NCBI GenBank assembly: GCA_948567375.1
Contig: OX419762.1
Location: 6,702,001-6,766,000, forward strand
Length of the DNA stretch: 64,000 nucleotides
Source: Lunularia cruciata
Lineage: Eukaryota; Streptophyta; Marchantiopsida; Lunulariales; Lunulariaceae
Reading direction: 5' to 3'
The position numbers were made by a program, and so were the translations under genes. The notes below the pieces were generated by a model. That model was not told the origin of the DNA, made no database searches, and saw only the letters and a list, made by a program, of their open reading frames with translations. Within the stretch, counting starts at the first letter, position 1; each line of letters begins with the position of its first letter. Shown in pieces: positions 1-10,045 of the stretch.

Positions 1-510
1 TGGACTTTGTACTTAGTATGTTGTTGGCGGCCATGTTGAATGTGGTGACGTGCAAGGATATGATCAAATTTTTAGATAGGGTGGATTTTCATATGTAGTT
101 AAGGCACAAGATAAGGCAAGGTAATAAGCAATAGGAGATATGATATGGGTGACATCAAATAGACCTATCCAATTAGAAGCAATTTTACAAACTTGGATAT
201 CAAGGGGAGAGAGATAGGTTACTAGAAGAAAACATGACCTTATCACCAAGTTGAAAGATCACAACAATGTTGGTCCGCGTATTTTTTTGCAATTTTGAGC
301 AACAAAGAGATTGGATTTGGCTTTTTGTAGGGATTGGGATATTGTGGTCAAGAAGGTGAAATTATGAGGGACATGAGATAGAGGAGGAGTAAGAAGGGAA
401 TCTAGAACAATTGGTTTTTGGCCAAAAGTAAAGGAAAAAGAGAGGGAATCTAATCCTTGCTTGCTTGGAGTTATTGTAGGCAAACTCAATAGTTGCAAGA
501 CATTCATTCT
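1..510 (-). pseudogene. C1 integrase C-terminus and start of chromodomain
   Basis: This stretch reads on the minus strand as the integrase tail: LLVAQN-like and NWIGLFDV motifs (the GPY/F module that follows the catalytic core) lie at about 290-130, and the first 60 bases align with the chromodomain-coding part of element C near 35890-35990. In chromoviruses the chromodomain is thought to steer integration by binding modified histones. The frame is broken several times and the rest of the chromodomain is beyond base 1. Confidence 0.65.
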
Positions 511-1115
511 AATTGGTTAGGTGAACATTGACAAAGGCACAAAGCATATCCTCCAAGGTGAAATTTGCATGTTTAGTTTGTCTATCAATTTGAGGATGAT
601 AGGCCATGGACAAAGCAAGCTTGGTGCCAAGTAGTTGGAAAAGTGCTTGCCAAAATTTTCTAATGAATCAAGGATCATGGTCAAAGATGAGTACACAAAG
701 CACTCATGACGCTTGAAGATATTGTCAAAGTAAATTTGGGCTAATATTGGAGCATCCATGATGTCAAAGGTTGGTGCCAAATGGATTTGTTTACTAATTT
801 TATCAACAAACACCATGATTGTTCTATGATCTTGCTTTGTGACCTTTCTTTGTCTTGGGCAAGGATGTGATGAGATCTAAGCTCACGTGTTCTCATCAAG
901 TAGATAGGATGGAAGTGGTTGAGAAGTCCTTGATTTTTGGTTACTAACCCTGTTGCATTTGCAACTCTCACAAGATTGAACAAATTCTTGAACCTTCCAT
1001 GCCATGTTGGGCCACCACCATCGGTGTTGTAGGGTACCCAAGGTCTTGTACACACCCATGTGACCAGAAATTGGTAAGTCATGGGCTTCTTGAAGGCACA
1101 CAAGTTGTAGATCAC
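511..1115 (-). pseudogene. C1 integrase zinc-binding domain and catalytic core
   Basis: On the minus strand the H2C2 zinc-binding segment is visible at 1101-883 (HDLPISGHMG, then CESCK), followed by the core at about 900-517 with the signature VFVDKISKQIHLAP and LAQIYFDNIFK. This is the retroviral-type integrase that inserts cDNA. Compared with copy C the core is frameshifted after the second catalytic Asp region, so it cannot be functional. Its neighbours upstream (RNase H) and downstream (GPY/F module) are in the usual Gypsy order. Confidence 0.7.
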
Positions 1116-2720
1116 CCTTAGGTGGAACATAGATCTGGTTCTCATAAAATAGAAGACCTTCCTTGAAGGAGAAATTGTTTTATTCATTGTTTTGTGTTGC
1201 AAGATGACCTTGTACCATCTAAAAGAAGGAGTCTTGTTGTAGAGTGATCATAAACTTGATTTGGACCTTTGGGTCAATTGACACTATTGTAACTGCCATT
1301 AAGATAAGAGGAAGAGTCTTCACATCAGGTTGTTGTGATAGAGCATCAGAGATGACATGGAACCTATCAGATATGTACTCAAGTTTGATGTCAAACAATT
1401 GTAATTTTTTCTCCCATTGATGATGTCAACTCTTAATGTGCTCCATATATAATGTCTACAACAAGTATTTGTGATCAGTTTGCATGATCACTTGTTTCCT
1501 CAAGAGTTAATGTATCCATACCTTGGTGGCATATATTATCAATAATTGTTCTTGATCTCAAGTAGAGTAATTTCTTTCTGTGATGTTTAGTCAATGAGAT
1601 ACAAAGATAATGGGATGAAATCTATCTAGAAATTCTTATTGCAACACAACACCAATGGCAAAGTTAGAAGCATCGAAATCAACCGCACAAGGTAGTTGAG
1701 GATCATATGGTCAAAGAATGTGCTTGAAGACACAATATGTTTCAGCTTTTGGAATGCTTCTTCATACTTGGTGGTCCATTGAAAACTTGAGATCTTCCCC
1801 AAGAGATCGGTCAATGGTGCAGTGACATGAGCATAGAGTATTGGATGAACCATCAATAAAATTTGCCATTAAATGCCCACTCTTATGTGGCATCCTTTGG
1901 AGTAGGCCAGTCAACAATGGCCTTGATTTTCTCCTCTTCCATCTTAATCCCCTCTGATGAGATCTTATGACCCAAGAAGGTAACTTCCTTTTGCCAAAAA
2001 GCATACTTTGACTTCTTGCAATAAAATTTCCATTGATATAGTCATCTTAGGACTTCTTGTACATGATTTGTGTATTTTACCTTTCTCTCACTGTAGATTA
2101 AGATATCATCCAAGAACACCATCACATACCAATCCAATAGCCAATCCAACACCCAATGCATCTGATCCATAAAAATTTCCAAAGCATTAGTGAGCCTAAA
2201 AGGTAGAACTCTCTATTAGAAAAATGCCCATACCTTATGCAAGAGTTAGTCTTTTGTACATCTTCTCTATCTACAGGAATTTGTCAATAGTCACTTGGGA
2301 GATCTAACTTGGAGAAGTACCATGCTTCACTCAATTGAACTAAAAAGTCATCAATTCAAGGCAAAGGATATGCATACTTCATTTTTTTTGTTTATGAGGC
2401 ACTCAAGAATCAATACAGAAGCAAATTCCTCCATCCTTCTTTGGGACAAATAGTATCAATGCTTTCAAAGGAGGTGTAATATATTGTATGATACCTTCTT
2501 GAACAACTCCTTCAATGTTGTTTGAAGCTCTTACAACTCCTTTGGTGAGAGTCAATAGATTGGTCTACTCATTGGAGTGCTTCTTGGTAATAACTCAATC
2601 TTGAAGGGAATATCACGATCAAAGAGCAACCCTTCTAGCAGATCATCCAAAAATACATTTGCAAACTCTTGAACTATTCAATCAACCATTTCTTGATGAG
2701 GATTTTGGCCCTCATCAAAT
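1116..2720 (-). pseudogene. C1 reverse transcriptase and RNase H remnants
   Basis: Minus-strand remnants align with the RT-RNase H part of copy C (37830-39330). The RNase H segment is recognisable at 1860-1600 (AHVTAPLTDLLGK, then EEAFQKLKH), and the RT core lies between about 2640 and 1990, including the region that codes for the palm Asp-Asp motif near 2110-2130. Frameshifts and stops divide it into short open pieces. It would have copied the element RNA to DNA in a cytoplasmic particle when intact. Confidence 0.65.
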
Positions 2721-2859
2721 TCTCCATGCACAATTGGCTTGATCTAACCCATAAAAATAGGAATATCTTCCTCCAAAGTTTACTCTATGGCCGCTTTATT
2801 GATAAAATTCCCATCTTGGGATGATTACTCTTAGGTATCTTACACAAAGGTGCCAAACA

Positions 2860-3260
2860 ACCTAATTGGTAATTCTTACCTTGGTGTCGTACTTGAATTT
2901 ACCATCAATTCTAATCAAATTGAACCTTATGACTTCAACCAAAGGCAAACCTAAAATGATATCATAGTGTAGAGGTGCATTTACAAACCTCATACACTCC
3001 AAAATACTCCTCTCCAATCTTGAATATAGTAAGATGTGAGGTATGGAGTAGAGATCCCTTTCTATCATCCGTCATCATCAATCTACTTCCAATTACTAGC
3101 TTGATAGGAATACCTAATTCCTTTGCATGGATATGCAATTTGTTGGATTTCCAAAATCAGCCAAAATCCTACAACCACAATCAAATATCATACCTTGGAA
3201 GTGAAACAAACTTGCATAGGTTGAGCATTCAATCTCATTAGAACTAATCAAGTTCTCAAT
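2860..3260 (-). pseudogene. C1 aspartic protease remnant
   Basis: The minus-strand frame 3068-2862 reads LHYDIILGLPLVEVIRFNLI, the conserved C-terminal half of the retropepsin-like protease (compare C, 39982-39674, with ILGLPWLN). The active-site half lies just upstream (about 3190-3110) but is out of frame. The enzyme would process the Gag-Pol polyprotein. Confidence 0.6.
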
Positions 3261-3264
3261 AGGT

Positions 3265-4200
3265 TGCTCAAACTCTCCTATTGTAATTCTTCATTTCCTT
3301 GATTGTCATACTACACAAACTCTATTTGGGTGATTTGTCAAAGTCATCCATTCTTGAGTGGACATTAAGCAATGTAATGTCCAATCTGACAACAATAAAA
3401 GTAACCACTATTTTGTCATAGATAAAGAATAATCTTTATCTATCAATATTGCCAAGAGATCTCCATAAGATGGCATTAATCCCCATCAATGTTGGCTCTT
3501 CTATCCATGTGTAGTGCATTTGCAGATTTTATGAAGGTCAAGGTCAAGACAAAGTTGTTGCAACCAAGGAATCAAAGCGCTCAGCCTATTGCACGGCTCC
3601 CTCCAAGTGGTTGGGCCCTTGCATGGTCACTCCTAATTTGGTGAATGACTTCAAGCCCCTCATGAATTGATCTTAAGTTTCACTATCTAGTATATCTAGC
3701 ATTTTCATTATGATGTTCTAGAATTGAGTGATATAGCTTCTCATAGACCCATTCTACTACAATTTTGCCAATCTATCTCATGCAGATTGTGCATCATTTA
3801 TAGCTTGGAATCTTCCAATTATTTCACTCTTGAATTCTTTCCATGTCAAGATTAGCATAATAAATTTCAATTTAGCTTGCTCCACTCAAAATTGCTAGTA
3901 TAGTTTTGTCATTCCATCCAATTGGCTTGAAACCAAGAGAATATATCTCTATTCATCTTGAAGATTTGTAGCTTCAAAATAATGTTCACAATCAAACGCA
4001 AAATTCTCCACTATGCCTGAGAAATTCTTACCTTCAAATACCTTGGGCTTTCAAAATTGGATTTTCTCTACTCCTTCTTTGAATGGTGTTCTCTCTACAT
4101 GTTCTTGTTGTTGATGGTTTATTTCTTCCAACAATCAAGTAAGGTGCTTGATTTGTTACTACATAGCAACGATAACTTTAGTTATTTTTGCCATGGCTAC
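3265..4200 (-). pseudogene. C1 gag remnant
   Basis: Minus-strand sequence matching the capsid/nucleocapsid gene of copy C. A decayed CCHC zinc knuckle is visible around 3420-3370 (YCCQIGHYIA then stop then C; the first Cys is replaced by Tyr). No frame longer than about 100 codons survives. The order gag then protease is as in all Ty3/Gypsy elements. Confidence 0.55.
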
Positions 4201-4480
4201 TACTCTATCAAAATATCTACAATTATCTAATTCATCATAATATATATAATACCTTACACATAGATGTAATGGGTCTACCATCTCCATAAGTTACAATTGG
4301 AAGTATCAAAGGTTAATTGGACAAGATGATTTATTTAAAAATATTCTGCCCAAAGCTTGAGATGATGAACTACATGAAATGATACTTGAGTAGTACTTGG
4401 ACACAAAAATCCAAATATTTTAGTGGAAATGATTTGGTGGTCCATAAATTCCATCCATCTCATTCTTACTCTCATATTAA

Positions 4481-4915
4481 TGTAAAAGACCAAGGAGAGA
4501 AATATGAGAATGGAAATTCACATTGGGACTCTTGAATGAAGGAAACTCCAAATGCTTAGCATCAGCTTGGCCTTTGTTATTTATAGGGAATATACAAGGC
4601 TTTTGAGAAGCTTCTCAAGAAATTTTCTAAAGTTGGCTTCCTAAAGCCACCTTCTTCAAGCTAAGGTAACCAAGAAGCTTCTTGAGAAGCTTCTTTCTAG
4701 AAGCCACCTACTTGGCATGCAAGCTAAACTAGTCAAGAAGCTCCCCAAGAATCTTCCTCCTAGAAGTCACCACTTGGCCTACACATTACCCAATACTTGG
4801 AAAGTACCAAGTAGCTTTGTAGATACTTCTAGAATATTCTTATAATTCTTGGCTAATTTGGCCTATTTACTTTGTTAGTCTCAACTAACTTGCCTATAAA
4901 TTGTATATTGTTACA
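4481..4915 (-). repeat. C1 5' LTR
   Basis: 435 bp, starting TGTAAAAG and ending TTGTTACA on the plus strand (so TGTAACA...CTTTTACA in element orientation). The internal side has a decayed initiator-tRNA-Met primer site at about 4470-4480. A TATAAATA-type box is encoded near 4577-4587, and beside it, upstream in element orientation, lies a series of GAAGCTTC and TTCTAGAA modules (about 4607-4720), as in the other family C LTRs. Confidence 0.8.
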
Positions 4916-6560
4916 ATAAAGAACATTCAAAGAAATTGAGACATATGTTTTCTTCATAATCCATCTTCTAACCATATGATCCTCAAATATCTTGTGTGGT
5001 TGATCTTGATGTTTCTAACTTTACTATTAGAGTGGTGTTGCAACAAGAATTTCCAAATGGATTGCATCATATTTTCTTTGTGTCCTGTAAACTATACACG
5101 ATAGAGAAGAAAAACTTTGCGTGAGATTAAGAATAACCAGTAATAGTATATGCCACAAAGGTATGGAAATATTACCTCTTGGGAAATTAAGTGAGAATGT
5201 TAATCAATCATAAACCCTTATTGTAAACCTTTCATTTGCAGCACATGAAGAGTAATTATCATTGATGGGAGGAACAACTATAGTTGTTTGAAATCAAACA
5301 TGAGGATAAACTTGACAAGTTATATATCATTCTCAATGTCCTATCATGATTGTATGATTTTAAGATTCTTTTGATCTCCCATGATAAAAAAAAATTGCCA
5401 TGTTGTTTATAGACTCAAAGGTATAAATAGAGTTCAAGATTGCTTCACAACAAGAAAAATTCTTTTAATTGGTTCAAATTTGTCTTGTAGCACATGAAAA
5501 GAAATATAACACTTGTTCATTTAAGGAGGTTCATCTATTTTATGAAAATTGGATCTATGTTTTAGCTATGGGTGATCTCCAACTTGTGTGGCTTCAAGAG
5601 ACCCATGACTTACCAATAGCTGATCACATGAGTGTGGAAAAAAACTTGAGTACCCTCCAATATCAATTGTGGTGACTAAACATGGCACAAGAGGTTTGAG
5701 AGTTTGTTCAATCTTGTAAGAGTTTGCAATGCAACAAGATCAACAACCAAAAACCTAGTCAACTACTTCAACCATTCCGCATTCTATCTACCCAATAAGA
5801 ACAAGTAAGGCTTGATCTAATCACATCCTTGCCCAAGACTATCAAGGCCATATAGCCATGGTGGTGTTTGTTGGTAAAGTTAGCGAGTAGGTTCACTTGG
5901 CACACACCATGGATACCATGGATATTACAATGTTAGCCAAGATTTTACTTTGACATTATCTTCAAGCACCATGGGATGCCAAGGGTTCTCATCTCTAATC
6001 ATGATTCTCAATTCATTAGTATATTTTGGCAAGTGCTCTTCAAGCTTCTTGGCACCCAACTTATTTTTTCTATCGCCTATCATCCTCAAACTGATGTGGA
6101 AAAAAAATGAAAAAAGTTTCACATTGGAAGATATACTTTGTGCTTTTTTCAATACTCACCACAACAATTGGGATACTTGTCTTACAATTGCCAAGTTCAT
6201 CTACAATAATTCCAAGCATGCAAGCATCAAATTCTCTCCATTCTTCCTTAATTTTAGGCAAGATCCACTTGTTCCAAATTCACTTCTTGCTCCCTTGCCA
6301 TCTCATGTTTTTCATACTTCTACCCTCTTGTCCATGTTATCTCAATTCTTACACCAATTCAAGTCTCATCTTCTTGTTGCTCAAAATTAAAAAAAAAGAG
6401 TATTTTGATAATCATCATCACAATCTCATCTTTCAACTAGTCAATAAGGTCATACTTTCTTCCAAAAATCTTCCTCTCCCACTTGATACAAGTTTGTAAA
6501 ATTATTCCTAGTTGGATTAGTCCATTTGTTGTTACTTAGATCCTTTCTCCTATTGCTTTC
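4916..6560 (+). mobile_element. Chromovirus C2 fragment (RNase H to integrase)
   Basis: Plus-strand family C pol remnant. 4925-5100 aligns with the RNase H region of C (the part around CVVDFDAS). The integrase zinc domain is at about 5580-5760 (HDLPIADHMS; the region of the paired Cys follows), the core at about 5860-6230, and the tail near 6240-6390 (LNFRQDPLVPNSLL and LLVAQN). The upstream half lies on the other side of the inserted C1, outside the window. No LTR is recognisable at the right end, so 6560 is only where similarity fades. All frames are interrupted. Confidence 0.7.
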
Positions 6561-7180
6561 ACTAGGAGGAACTGTTGGTATGCATATAGATGACACAGGT
6601 TAGCGCAAACTTATATATGGTCCAACAAACAAACGTGTATGTGATCCATACACCTGATATATTTTTGATGATGCAGTTTTGGGGAGGTTGATTACCCATG
6701 TCTTAGATAGATTGCAAGTAGAACAATTGCAGCTAAAGTCTCTAAACATAGGGTGTGCAACAAAGATACTCCGTTGCTCCTCTAACCTTGTGCATATATG
6801 GAGCTATATTAACACATGGCAAGGATTGCATAAGAACTTACTATACTAGATTTCAAGAGTATGATTTTTTTGTACTATTGTATAGCTTACTGTAAACTAT
6901 AGATGCCTACTGCCTCATAGAGAGTATTGCAATCTAGAAGAGAGTAACCACGCTAGATGACACCTCTTTGGATTCTCCAATGGTGTATGGACTGTTTGAT
7001 TTACATAGCCCTAATATTCTAAGTCATATGAGATAAATAACGATAAATAACGATAAATCTTTCTATTGCTATTGGAGTTTAGCTTTATTTTATCCTTGTT
7101 GAGCTTAATGGGGTCTTCTATCCTTTTTGTCACGTTCTTCCTCTTGGACATATAGATTTGGAATAACAAAATATCATTGA
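6561..7180. other. Spacer between C2 and the LINE
   Basis: No coding feature is visible. Two points stand out: three imperfect copies of the 10-mer GATAAATAAC at about 7031-7060, and a segment at 7101-7130 resembling the 3' untranslated region of the LINE downstream (9751-9785). Confidence 0.5.
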
Positions 7181-9718
7181 AACTGGCTTGTTAGTAGAGC
7201 AGCACGAGCGCTACACCCTCTGTCTATAGCGAGTCCTACTGATGAGACCATCTCTTCCCTACGCTCATTGCATCCTATAGCAGTAGAGGGACTACCACTA
7301 GAGGTCTTAGATTATCAGCCTGAGCAGCCTTTATGTCTTGATAGGTCGCTATTTGCACAAGCATTGTGCACTGCCCCTCGCCTTTCCTCAGGAGGCTTGT
7401 CAGGGATGGTTTATGAGCACCTTAGAGATTGCTTCCAGGCAGATGATCCTTCTAGTGGTTTTACCGAGTTGTTTCAGGTGGCTGCAGCAGTAGCGAGAGG
7501 AGATATTCCTATGTTTGTTAGTCGGGTCTTAGGTGCTAGTCGACTTCTCGCGATCGAGAAGGACACGGGAGGCATTAGACCGATCGCTATTGGAGAGATC
7601 TTTTTGCGTTTGGTCAGTCGTACCATTGTCCTTCAGCATCGTTCTCACTTTCGACAGCACCTTAGTCCACATCAGTTTGGAGTAGCTACACCTGGAGGAT
7701 GTGAGGCTATATCTCTAGGCATTAGAGCACTCCTAGATATCCATCCGGAGTGGGTCGTCCTACAGGTGGACGTTGAGAACGCTTTTAATAGCGTCTCACG
7801 TGCATCCATCTTTAGAGAGCTTAGGGAGGCTAGTGGATCCTTGGCGAGTCTCATTCCTTTTGTGCGGTCTTTTTATGGCTCTCCTGCTTCCCTTTACTAC
7901 CAGCATGGTGGTTCACAGGAGGGAGTCACCGTCTTGGAGTCAGCTGTTGGTACACGTCAGGGAGATCCTTTGGGGGGGCCCTTATTTGCCATGGCTCACT
8001 TTAGAGCTCTCCTGTCTACTACTTTGGCCATGCCAGGTTGTGTATTTCCATCCTTGGCAGATGATACACACATTGTAGGCCCTATAGATCAGATTAGGCA
8101 GGCCTTTGACTACTTGACTACCGAGCTACATCTAGTAGGCTTGAGAGTCAAGGTGTCAAAGTGTAGGGCATGGTCCCCTTTAGGTATCCCTCCCCACCTT
8201 GAGCTTCCAGAGGGGTGTATCACATCCACAGAGGGACTTCGTGTTCTTGGAGTGCCAGTAGGATCGGAGGATTTTGTCACACGCTTCTTGGACGCTGCCC
8301 TTGCAGAGGATGTTCTCCATGTGGATGACCTTCCATTACTAGGAGATCCGCAGGTGGCATTTGGTATACTCTCTTCCAGTATTGCTCGTCGACCATCCTA
8401 CCTCATCCGTACAGTTCCCCCCTCATCGTCCTTCCTATCACGTCTGAGAGCATTTGATAGGAGGATTATGGGAGTCTTTGGTGATATTATTGGACCATGG
8501 ACTTTTGAGTGTGTGACAGGGGATTTGGCACGTAGACAGACGGCTCTACCAATCTCATGTGGTGGGGTTGGCTTGCTTTCTATGGAGGAGATGGCACCTA
8601 TAGCGTTTTTGGGTAGTTGGGCTCTCTCGGCACCCCTACTTGCATCTCGTTTTGTGGTTGCTGATAGGCCGGTTTTGGAGACTTATGTGACAGAGGTGGA
8701 GGGAGGATCCTTTTCTCTCCAGGTGTTATTGCGGCAGACGAGAGATAGTCTATCTTCACGAGCACGAGAGGGTTTTCCACCGTTTGCTTCACTATCGTCA
8801 GATTGGACTAGAGGTCTACAGTCTTCCTTGATGGAGCGACAGTGTGAGCATACGCTACATTCTCTCTTAGTTGACTCGTCCATTCCTCAGGCTACTAGAG
8901 CATGTCTACGCTCTTGCTCCGGCAAGGGTGCAGGCTCGTGGATCCTAGCTCGACCATGCATTAGGGCTTTCCGACTCGCACCGGCTACTTTCTCTACAGC
9001 GATGAGGTTTCGCCTAGGTTTGGTCCACCCATCTGCATCTTCACTACTCACTTGTGAGTGTGGTTCTACACTAGATGCAGCGGCGGTCCACATGACACGG
9101 TGTCCTTTTGGAGGACAGAGGATAGCTACCCATGATGCCATTAGAGACATAGTGTTTGCTATGGCACGAGAGAGTGGATACTTGGCTTGGAGGGAGCGTT
9201 CGTATGCGTTGCAGACGACACGTGTCAGGGCAGACTTATACTTGGTCCGAGATGATCAGGTGACAGTAGCGGATGTCGTGGTGACGGACCCTACGCGAGA
9301 TACAGTTTCGGAGGGAGTGATTACCCATCCCCTTGGATGGGCGGCGAGTGCAGCAGCAGGTCGCAAGGTCTCCAAGTACAGGGGCATGCAGCGAGGTCAC
9401 CTCTTTATTCCTCTAGCCTTGGAGTTATATGGAGCGATGGACACGGCATTTGACACATTTGTCAGGGAGTGCGCGAGGGCTTATCATGTTAGGCGGCCGG
9501 GGGTACCACTCTCACTCTCATACTTTGTAGCTTACTTTAGACAGCGTGTATCCATTGCTCTACAGAGGGCAGTGGCTGGTGCAATCCATAGGAGAGCAAT
9601 CACATTAGGTGATGTTTCTTCGGATGCTCCAGTTGTGTGTAGACCGTACGACTTGCATAGCTCGGATATCTTAGGTGCGGTAGGGCAGATTTCTCATACA
9701 GACTCTATTGGGGCTTAG
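7181..9718 (+). CDS. LINE ORF: reverse transcriptase plus RLE endonuclease, N-terminus missing
   Basis: Open for 846 codons after a TGA at 7178-7180. No convincing ATG begins it: the coding pattern already starts at 7181, so the frame is a 5'-truncated ORF and not a gene with its own start. RT motifs: QVDVENAFNSVSR with the first catalytic Asp at 7769-7771, GTRQGDPLGGPLF at about 7950-7990, and the palm LADDTHIVGP with paired Asp at 8060-8065. Near the C-terminus comes CECGSTLDAAAVHMTRC (about 9053-9105, CCHC), then the endonuclease core RADLYLV, VADVVVTDP and KVSKYRG (about 9229-9390). The nicking enzyme and RT act together in target-primed reverse transcription. There are no internal stops, so it is much younger or better conserved than the surrounding Gypsy genes. 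It could belong to R2-like or another early-branching RLE clade; a phylogeny is needed to choose. Confidence 0.85.
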   Translation, partial: NWLVSRAARALHPLSIASPTDETISSLRSLHPIAVEGLPLEVLDYQPEQPLCLDRSLFAQALCTAPRLSSGGLSGMVYEHLRDCFQADDPSSGFTELFQVAAAVARGDIPMFVSRVLGASRLLAIEKDTGGIRPIAIGEIFLRLVSRTIVLQHRSHFRQHLSPHQFGVATPGGCEAISLGIRALLDIHPEWVVLQVDVENAFNSVSRASIFRELREASGSLASLIPFVRSFYGSPASLYYQHGGSQEGVTVLESAVGTRQGDPLGGPLFAMAHFRALLSTTLAMPGCVFPSLADDTHIVGPIDQIRQAFDYLTTELHLVGLRVKVSKCRAWSPLGIPPHLELPEGCITSTEGLRVLGVPVGSEDFVTRFLDAALAEDVLHVDDLPLLGDPQVAFGILSSSIARRPSYLIRTVPPSSSFLSRLRAFDRRIMGVFGDIIGPWTFECVTGDLARRQTALPISCGGVGLLSMEEMAPIAFLGSWALSAPLLASRFVVADRPVLETYVTEVEGGSFSLQVLLRQTRDSLSSRAREGFPPFASLSSDWTRGLQSSLMERQCEHTLHSLLVDSSIPQATRACLRSCSGKGAGSWILARPCIRAFRLAPATFSTAMRFRLGLVHPSASSLLTCECGSTLDAAAVHMTRCPFGGQRIATHDAIRDIVFAMARESGYLAWRERSYALQTTRVRADLYLVRDDQVTVADVVVTDPTRDTVSEGVITHPLGWAASAAAGRKVSKYRGMQRGHLFIPLALELYGAMDTAFDTFVRECARAYHVRRPGVPLSLSYFVAYFRQRVSIALQRAVAGAIHRRAITLGDVSSDAPVVCRPYDLHSSDILGAVGQISHTDSIGA

Positions 9719-10045
9719 CCCCATGTTACCTTTTTTGTCTCTCCCTTGTACGGCTTGATGGGGTCTTCCCATCCTTCATTTTTCCTACGCGGTCGCCTTT
9801 TTTCCTGCTTGTTAGGAAGATTTCATTTGTTGTCCATTTCCCACCCAAGTCTCTCGAGACTTTCTCTTCATATAGTTCTAGGTTGTCATGCTATGGAAGT
9901 CGTGGGGATCCCACAGTGTAAGCAGTCAAAGGAGTCTCGTCTGCTTAGGTTCTCGTCGGATGCGTCCTGGAATCTGATCCTATCCAACGTGGTTGATAAG
10001 GGAATGCATTATGGGCGATTTGGTAAACGTATAATTCAGCGATGA
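9719..10045 (+). other. Probable LINE 3' untranslated region
   Basis: Follows the TAG of the LINE frame at once, has the same high G+C composition, and lacks coding signatures; the open stretch 9746-10045 shows no recognisable domain. It contains CGGCTTGATGGGGTCTTC (9751-9768), which recurs upstream of the LINE near 7103. Composition falls to that of the flanks at about 10045. Confidence 0.5.

Larger units (their letters stand above)
1..4915 (-). mobile_element. Chromovirus C1 (Ty3/Gypsy), family C, 3' part off the window
   Basis: Reading on the minus strand from 4915 down, the order is LTR, gag, protease, reverse transcriptase, RNase H, integrase and the beginning of a chromodomain at the window edge, so the 3' LTR is outside. 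It is co-linear with element C (35149-42421), which gives the domain assignments. Every domain carries stops and frameshifts, so this is a dead copy. It sits in the opposite orientation inside another family C copy (C2), whose RNase H reading resumes right at 4916. The 5 bases after the LTR (ATAAA, 4916-4920) should be one half of the target-site duplication; the other half is not in view. Confidence 0.85.
7181..10045 (+). mobile_element. 5'-truncated non-LTR retrotransposon (LINE) with restriction-like endonuclease
   Basis: A single long frame (7181-9718) codes for RT followed by a C-terminal CCHC motif and a PD-(D/E)XK-type endonuclease, the layout of the R2/R4/NeSL/CRE group, which lacks an N-terminal APE endonuclease. 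The region is clearly richer in G+C than the flanks, and this composition continues to about 10045, which I take as the 3' untranslated region. 5' truncation is typical of LINE insertion. No poly(A) tail or target-site duplication could be identified, so the right edge is approximate. Confidence 0.75.

Noticed and set aside
7672-9150. Minus-strand and off-frame open stretches within the LINE
   Set aside because: They lie within the continuous 846-codon RT-endonuclease frame and are shadows created by its higher G+C.
9746-10045. 99-codon frame after the LINE
   Set aside because: No recognisable domain; position and composition fit a LINE 3' untranslated region.
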